Source: Pelomonas sp. Root1217
GTDB lineage: Bacteria; Pseudomonadota; Gammaproteobacteria; Burkholderiales; Burkholderiaceae_C
Assembly (NCBI RefSeq): GCF_001425705.1
Contig: NZ_LMDC01000027.1
Span: 410,253 to 474,252, forward strand
Length of the DNA: 64,000 nt
Reading direction: 5' to 3'
The position numbers were made by a program, and so were the translations under genes. The notes beneath the pieces are model-generated. The model did not search any database. It saw nothing but the letters and a program-made list of their open reading frames with translations, and was not told the origin of the DNA. Below are positions 60,992-64,000 of this stretch, piece by piece (position 1 is the first letter of the stretch; each line of letters begins with the position of its first letter).

Positions 60992-63223
60992 ATGTCCAAG
61001 CCCCTTGACCACATCCCGCTGACATTCAGTCTGTCGCGCGAAACCTCGACGGCAGAGTGGAAGGACGCGGTCATTGATCGATACCGCCGCATTCTGAACA
61101 GAGCGGTTCAGACCGCAATCATCACGGTGGACTCGGCTGGCTTCGTCACAGGCTGGAGCGAAGGTGCTCGAGCGATGCTTGGTTGGACGGAGCCAGAGAT
61201 GCTGGGCCAGTCGCTGGCGCGTGTATTCCCGTCGGAAGAAGGCGGCAGGTCGGCGTGGGACACAGAGGTCGCCGAGGCTCGACGTAGCGGATCTGCGGGT
61301 GCCGAAGGTTGGCGCCTGCGCAAGGATGGCCAGCTGATCTGGGCCATTGGCGAAACCAGCTGGCTGTATGAAGGTGACCCCGACGCGGGCTTCGTCAAGA
61401 TCCTGAGGGATCGGACAGAGCGGCGACGAGACGAACTGCAGCTGGCGGACCAGAAACGGGCCCTCGAGCTGCTAAACCGGACGGGGGCCAGTCTCGCGCG
61501 CGAAACGAACCTGCAGACGCTCGTCCAAACGGTCACGGACGCCGGTGTCGAACTGACGGGCGCAGAGTTTGGCGCCTTCTTCTACAACCAGGTCAACGAC
61601 GCTGGCGAAAGCTACATGCTCTACAGCCTCTCCGGCGTGCCTGCAGAGGCGTTCTCCAAGTTCGCGATGCCGCGCAATACGGCCATCTTTGCGCCGACCT
61701 TCGAGGGCTCCGGCATCGTGCGCTCCGATGACATCACACTCGACCCGAGGTATGGCCACAACGAACCATTCCACGGCATGCCGGCCGGCCATTTGCCGGT
61801 CAAAAGTTACTTGGCGGTGCCGGTCATCTCTCGATCAGGCGCGGTGATCGGTGGCCTCTTCTTCGGGCATTCCCGGCCAGGAATGTTCACCGAGGAATCC
61901 GAACGAAGCATGAGTGGCCTCGCCGGAGAAACCGCCGTAGCCATCGACAACGTGCGACTCAATGAAGAAACGCAGCGCGAGGTGGCCGAGCGCCGGCGAG
62001 CAGAAACAGCGTTGCGAGACCTGAACGCGCATTTGGAAGAACAAGTTCGCTGCAGGACCGAGGAGTTGGTTCAGCAAGGCGAAGCGCTGCGGCAGGCACA
62101 GAAGATGGAAGCCATCGGCCAGCTCACCGGCGGCATTGCCCATGATTTCAACAACTTGCTTCAAGTGATCGTCGGCAACCTCGAGATGCTCAATCGCACC
62201 CTGCCGGAAGCGATGGCCCGACATCGTCGCGCGGCGGCTTCGGCGATGTCGGGAGCCAAGCGTGCAGCGAAGTTGACGCAGAGGCTCCTCGCTTTCGCGC
62301 GACGCCAACCCCTTGATCCCAAGGCCTTGGATATCAACGTTGTCGTTCAGGGCATTTCCGAACTGCTTCGGCGTTCCCTGGGCGAAACGGTGGAGCTGGA
62401 GACAGTACTAGCAGGCGGCCTTTGGAACGTTGAAGTCGACCCGAACGAACTCGAGAGTGCGCTGGTCAACCTGGCCGTCAACGCCAGAGATGCCATGCCC
62501 AATGGCGGCAAGCTGACGATCGAGACGGCAAATGCGCATCTTGATGACGCCTATGCAAGCCGCCACGTCGAAGTGAAACCTGGCCAATACGTGGTGGTCT
62601 GTGTCTCGGACTCGGGCTGCGGGATGGATACCGACACGCTCGCTCGCGCGTTCGAACCGTTCTTCACGACCAAGCCCGAAGGCAAGGGAACCGGTCTCGG
62701 CCTCAGCCAGGTGTACGGCTTCGTCAAGCAGTCCAACGGCCACGTCAAGCTGTACTCTGAGGTGGGCAGAGGCACGACGGTGAAGATCTATCTGCCGCGT
62801 TTCTATGCAGCGACAGCGACAGACGAGCAGCCCGCCGACAAATTCGTTCCAGAAGCGGATGGTGAAACCATCCTTGTCGTCGAAGATGACCCGGACGTGC
62901 GGGCCTATACGGTCAATACCCTGCGCGAACTTGGCTACCTGGTCATCGAGGCGGGCGATGGTCGATCCGCGCTCGATGTCCTCAGCCTCATGCGTGTCGA
63001 TCTGCTGTTCACCGACGTCGTCTTGCCTGGCGGCATGACGGGTGAAGATTTGGCGGCGAAGGCCAAGGAGCTATACACGGATATCAGGGTCTTGTTCACC
63101 ACGGGTTATGCACGCAACGCCATCGTCCACCAAGGGCGGTTGGATCCCGGCGTTCGGTTGATCACCAAGCCGTTCACCTTCGATGACCTGGCTACCAAGA
63201 TCCAGGAAGCACTGAGCGAGTGA
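60992..63223 (+). CDS. Cytoplasmic hybrid histidine kinase, PAS-GAF-HK-REC
   Basis: 743 residues, without membrane helices. A PAS domain (about 28-145: ITVDSAGFVTGWSEGARAMLGWTEPEMLGQSL) is followed by a GAF domain (about 160-330: GVELTGAEFGAFFYNQ, KSYLAVPVISRSGAVIGGLFFGH) and a coiled segment. A HWE/HisKA-like kinase with GQLTGGIAHDFNNLLQVIVGNLEML (His about 384) comes next, then ATPase boxes NAVNARDAMP-type and GTGLGLSQVYG, and a C-terminal receiver (ILVVEDDPDVRAYTV, LLFTDVVLPGGMTG). This layout is typical of redox- or light-responsive soluble kinases, but no chromophore-binding Cys is evident. The partner regulator is not in view. Confidence 0.9.
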   Translation: MSKPLDHIPLTFSLSRETSTAEWKDAVIDRYRRILNRAVQTAIITVDSAGFVTGWSEGARAMLGWTEPEMLGQSLARVFPSEEGGRSAWDTEVAEARRSGSAGAEGWRLRKDGQLIWAIGETSWLYEGDPDAGFVKILRDRTERRRDELQLADQKRALELLNRTGASLARETNLQTLVQTVTDAGVELTGAEFGAFFYNQVNDAGESYMLYSLSGVPAEAFSKFAMPRNTAIFAPTFEGSGIVRSDDITLDPRYGHNEPFHGMPAGHLPVKSYLAVPVISRSGAVIGGLFFGHSRPGMFTEESERSMSGLAGETAVAIDNVRLNEETQREVAERRRAETALRDLNAHLEEQVRCRTEELVQQGEALRQAQKMEAIGQLTGGIAHDFNNLLQVIVGNLEMLNRTLPEAMARHRRAAASAMSGAKRAAKLTQRLLAFARRQPLDPKALDINVVVQGISELLRRSLGETVELETVLAGGLWNVEVDPNELESALVNLAVNARDAMPNGGKLTIETANAHLDDAYASRHVEVKPGQYVVVCVSDSGCGMDTDTLARAFEPFFTTKPEGKGTGLGLSQVYGFVKQSNGHVKLYSEVGRGTTVKIYLPRFYAATATDEQPADKFVPEADGETILVVEDDPDVRAYTVNTLRELGYLVIEAGDGRSALDVLSLMRVDLLFTDVVLPGGMTGEDLAAKAKELYTDIRVLFTTGYARNAIVHQGRLDPGVRLITKPFTFDDLATKIQEALSE

Positions 63224-63403
63224 GATATCCCGGCGAATTCAGCGCCGCGGCTGGTGAGTGAATCGCCTAGATTCGGTAGACAACTTCAAGCTCTGACTGA
63301 TGCTCTAGACGGAACGGTCGTCATGCGGGGCCGCAGAAGCCGCGTCTCAGCTTTGCTCTACGCGCTGGGCGCACTTACTGCACCACCATCCATAAGCAGA
63401 TGG

Positions 63404-64000
63404 TCACCCAAGACCGAAGGCGAGAAGTCGGCCGCGCCGGCAGGCTTGCGTCCTTCGGTCCAGGCCTCCAGCGTCTCGGCTCATGGGCCGGGCCAGGAAA
63501 TAGCCCTGCCGCTCGTCGCAGTGCAGCGCCAGCAGGATGTCGCGCTGCCCCTTGGTCTCCACGCCTTCGGCGACGACGCGCAGCCCGAGCTCATGGGCCA
63601 GCTGGACGACGGCGCTGACGATCGCCCGGGCGTCGTTGCTGACCTCGATGTCGGCGACAAAGCTGCGATCAATTTTGAGTTGGCGGGCGGGCAGTTGACG
63701 CAAATAGCTGAGGCTGGGATAGCCAGTGCCGAAATCGTCGATGGAGAGAAGCACGCCGATCTGGGCCAACTCGGAGAAGGCACGCTGGGTGCCCTTGAGG
63801 TCTTCCATTGCGATGGATTCAGTGATCTCGCAGAGCAGTTGGGAAGGGTCGAGCAGGTTCCTGGACAAAGCCGCCCCGATCCGAGCCGCCAGGTCCTCTT
63901 CGCGCAGCTGATGCACGGACAGGTTGATCGCCACGCGCATGTGCAGGCCGATCTCCGCCCAGGCGTGCATCTGCCGGCAGGCCTCGTCGATGACCCAGTT
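63404..64000 (-). CDS. EAL-domain c-di-GMP phosphodiesterase, N-terminal part outside window
   Basis: The frame is open to the right edge, so the gene continues upstream beyond 64000. About 198 C-terminal residues are visible. EAL-domain motifs include INLSVHQLR, LCEITES, LSIDDFGTGYPSLSYLRQLPARQLKIDRSFV and VAEGVETKGQRDIL. The DDFGTG loop and the E of EGVET, both needed for catalysis, are intact. The EAL triplet itself and any GGDEF or sensor part lie outside. It probably hydrolyses c-di-GMP. Confidence 0.88.
   Translation of the reverse strand, partial: NWVIDEACRQMHAWAEIGLHMRVAINLSVHQLREEDLAARIGAALSRNLLDPSQLLCEITESIAMEDLKGTQRAFSELAQIGVLLSIDDFGTGYPSLSYLRQLPARQLKIDRSFVADIEVSNDARAIVSAVVQLAHELGLRVVAEGVETKGQRDILLALHCDERQGYFLARPMSRDAGGLDRRTQACRRGRLLAFGLG

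Overview
The window is high-GC, densely coded bacterial DNA. Gene content and order point to a betaproteobacterium of the order Burkholderiales, probably near Roseateles, Pelomonas, Mitsuaria or Rubrivivax. The strongest marker is the minus-strand run gyrA - DUF2059 - serC - pheA - tyrA - aroA/cmk - rpsA - ihfB - lapA - lapB leading into ADP-heptose genes, which is typical of that order. The genus is inferred, not proven.

Layout. 1-7.45 kb: a signalling cluster made of a hybrid kinase cut by the left edge, then a divergent co-oriented trio: a receiver/kinase fusion that lacks its phospho-accepting histidine, a urea/amide-type periplasmic binding protein, and a BarA-like kinase with two receivers and an HPt domain. 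7.5-9.7 kb: feoAB behind a perfect Fur-box palindrome. 9.8-18 kb: a secreted cyclophilin, dnaE, a patatin lipase, a small ComEA-like protein and msbA. 17.8-27.8 kb: a lipopolysaccharide region with two tandem heptosyltransferase-type enzymes, a GT4 glycosyltransferase, the split ADP-heptose pathway (gmhA, hldA, hldC, gmhB), two further glycosyltransferases, a Kdo hydroxylase, and lapA/lapB, which control LpxC. 27.9-38.5 kb: ihfB, rpsA, a fused aroA-cmk, tyrA, pheA, serC, a DUF2059 protein and gyrA. 38.7-41.3 kb: an OmpA-family protein, ubiG, gph and the tmRNA gene ssrA, whose tag reads ANDSTFALAA.

From ssrA onward the window is accessory DNA. A P4-type integrase starts about 200 bp after the tmRNA. 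Its stop codon lies inside the anticodon of a displaced 3' half of tRNA-Val(GAC). To its right is a patchwork of unknown, broken and truncated genes: a 5'-truncated NYN/OST-HTH gene, an unrecognised 344-residue protein, an S8 peptidase split by an in-frame TAA, an orphan membrane protein, an S1/P1-nuclease pseudogene, and a small tyrosine integrase interrupted by a complete recombinase-in-trio (RIT) element with clear terminal inverted repeats. From 53.9 kb there are mostly intact accessory genes: a ThuA-domain secreted protein, a chemotaxis receptor, a GNAT acetyltransferase, an alpha/beta hydrolase, a zinc-less MDR oxidoreductase, a PAS-GAF hybrid kinase, and an EAL protein cut by the right edge.

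Two dispersed intergenic repeat families are visible. One has copies at 9.7 and 26.2 kb, each abutting the stop codon of a minus-strand gene. The other has copies at 48.9, 53.7 and 57.5 kb in the accessory part. No CRISPR array, rRNA operon or intact tRNA gene was seen.
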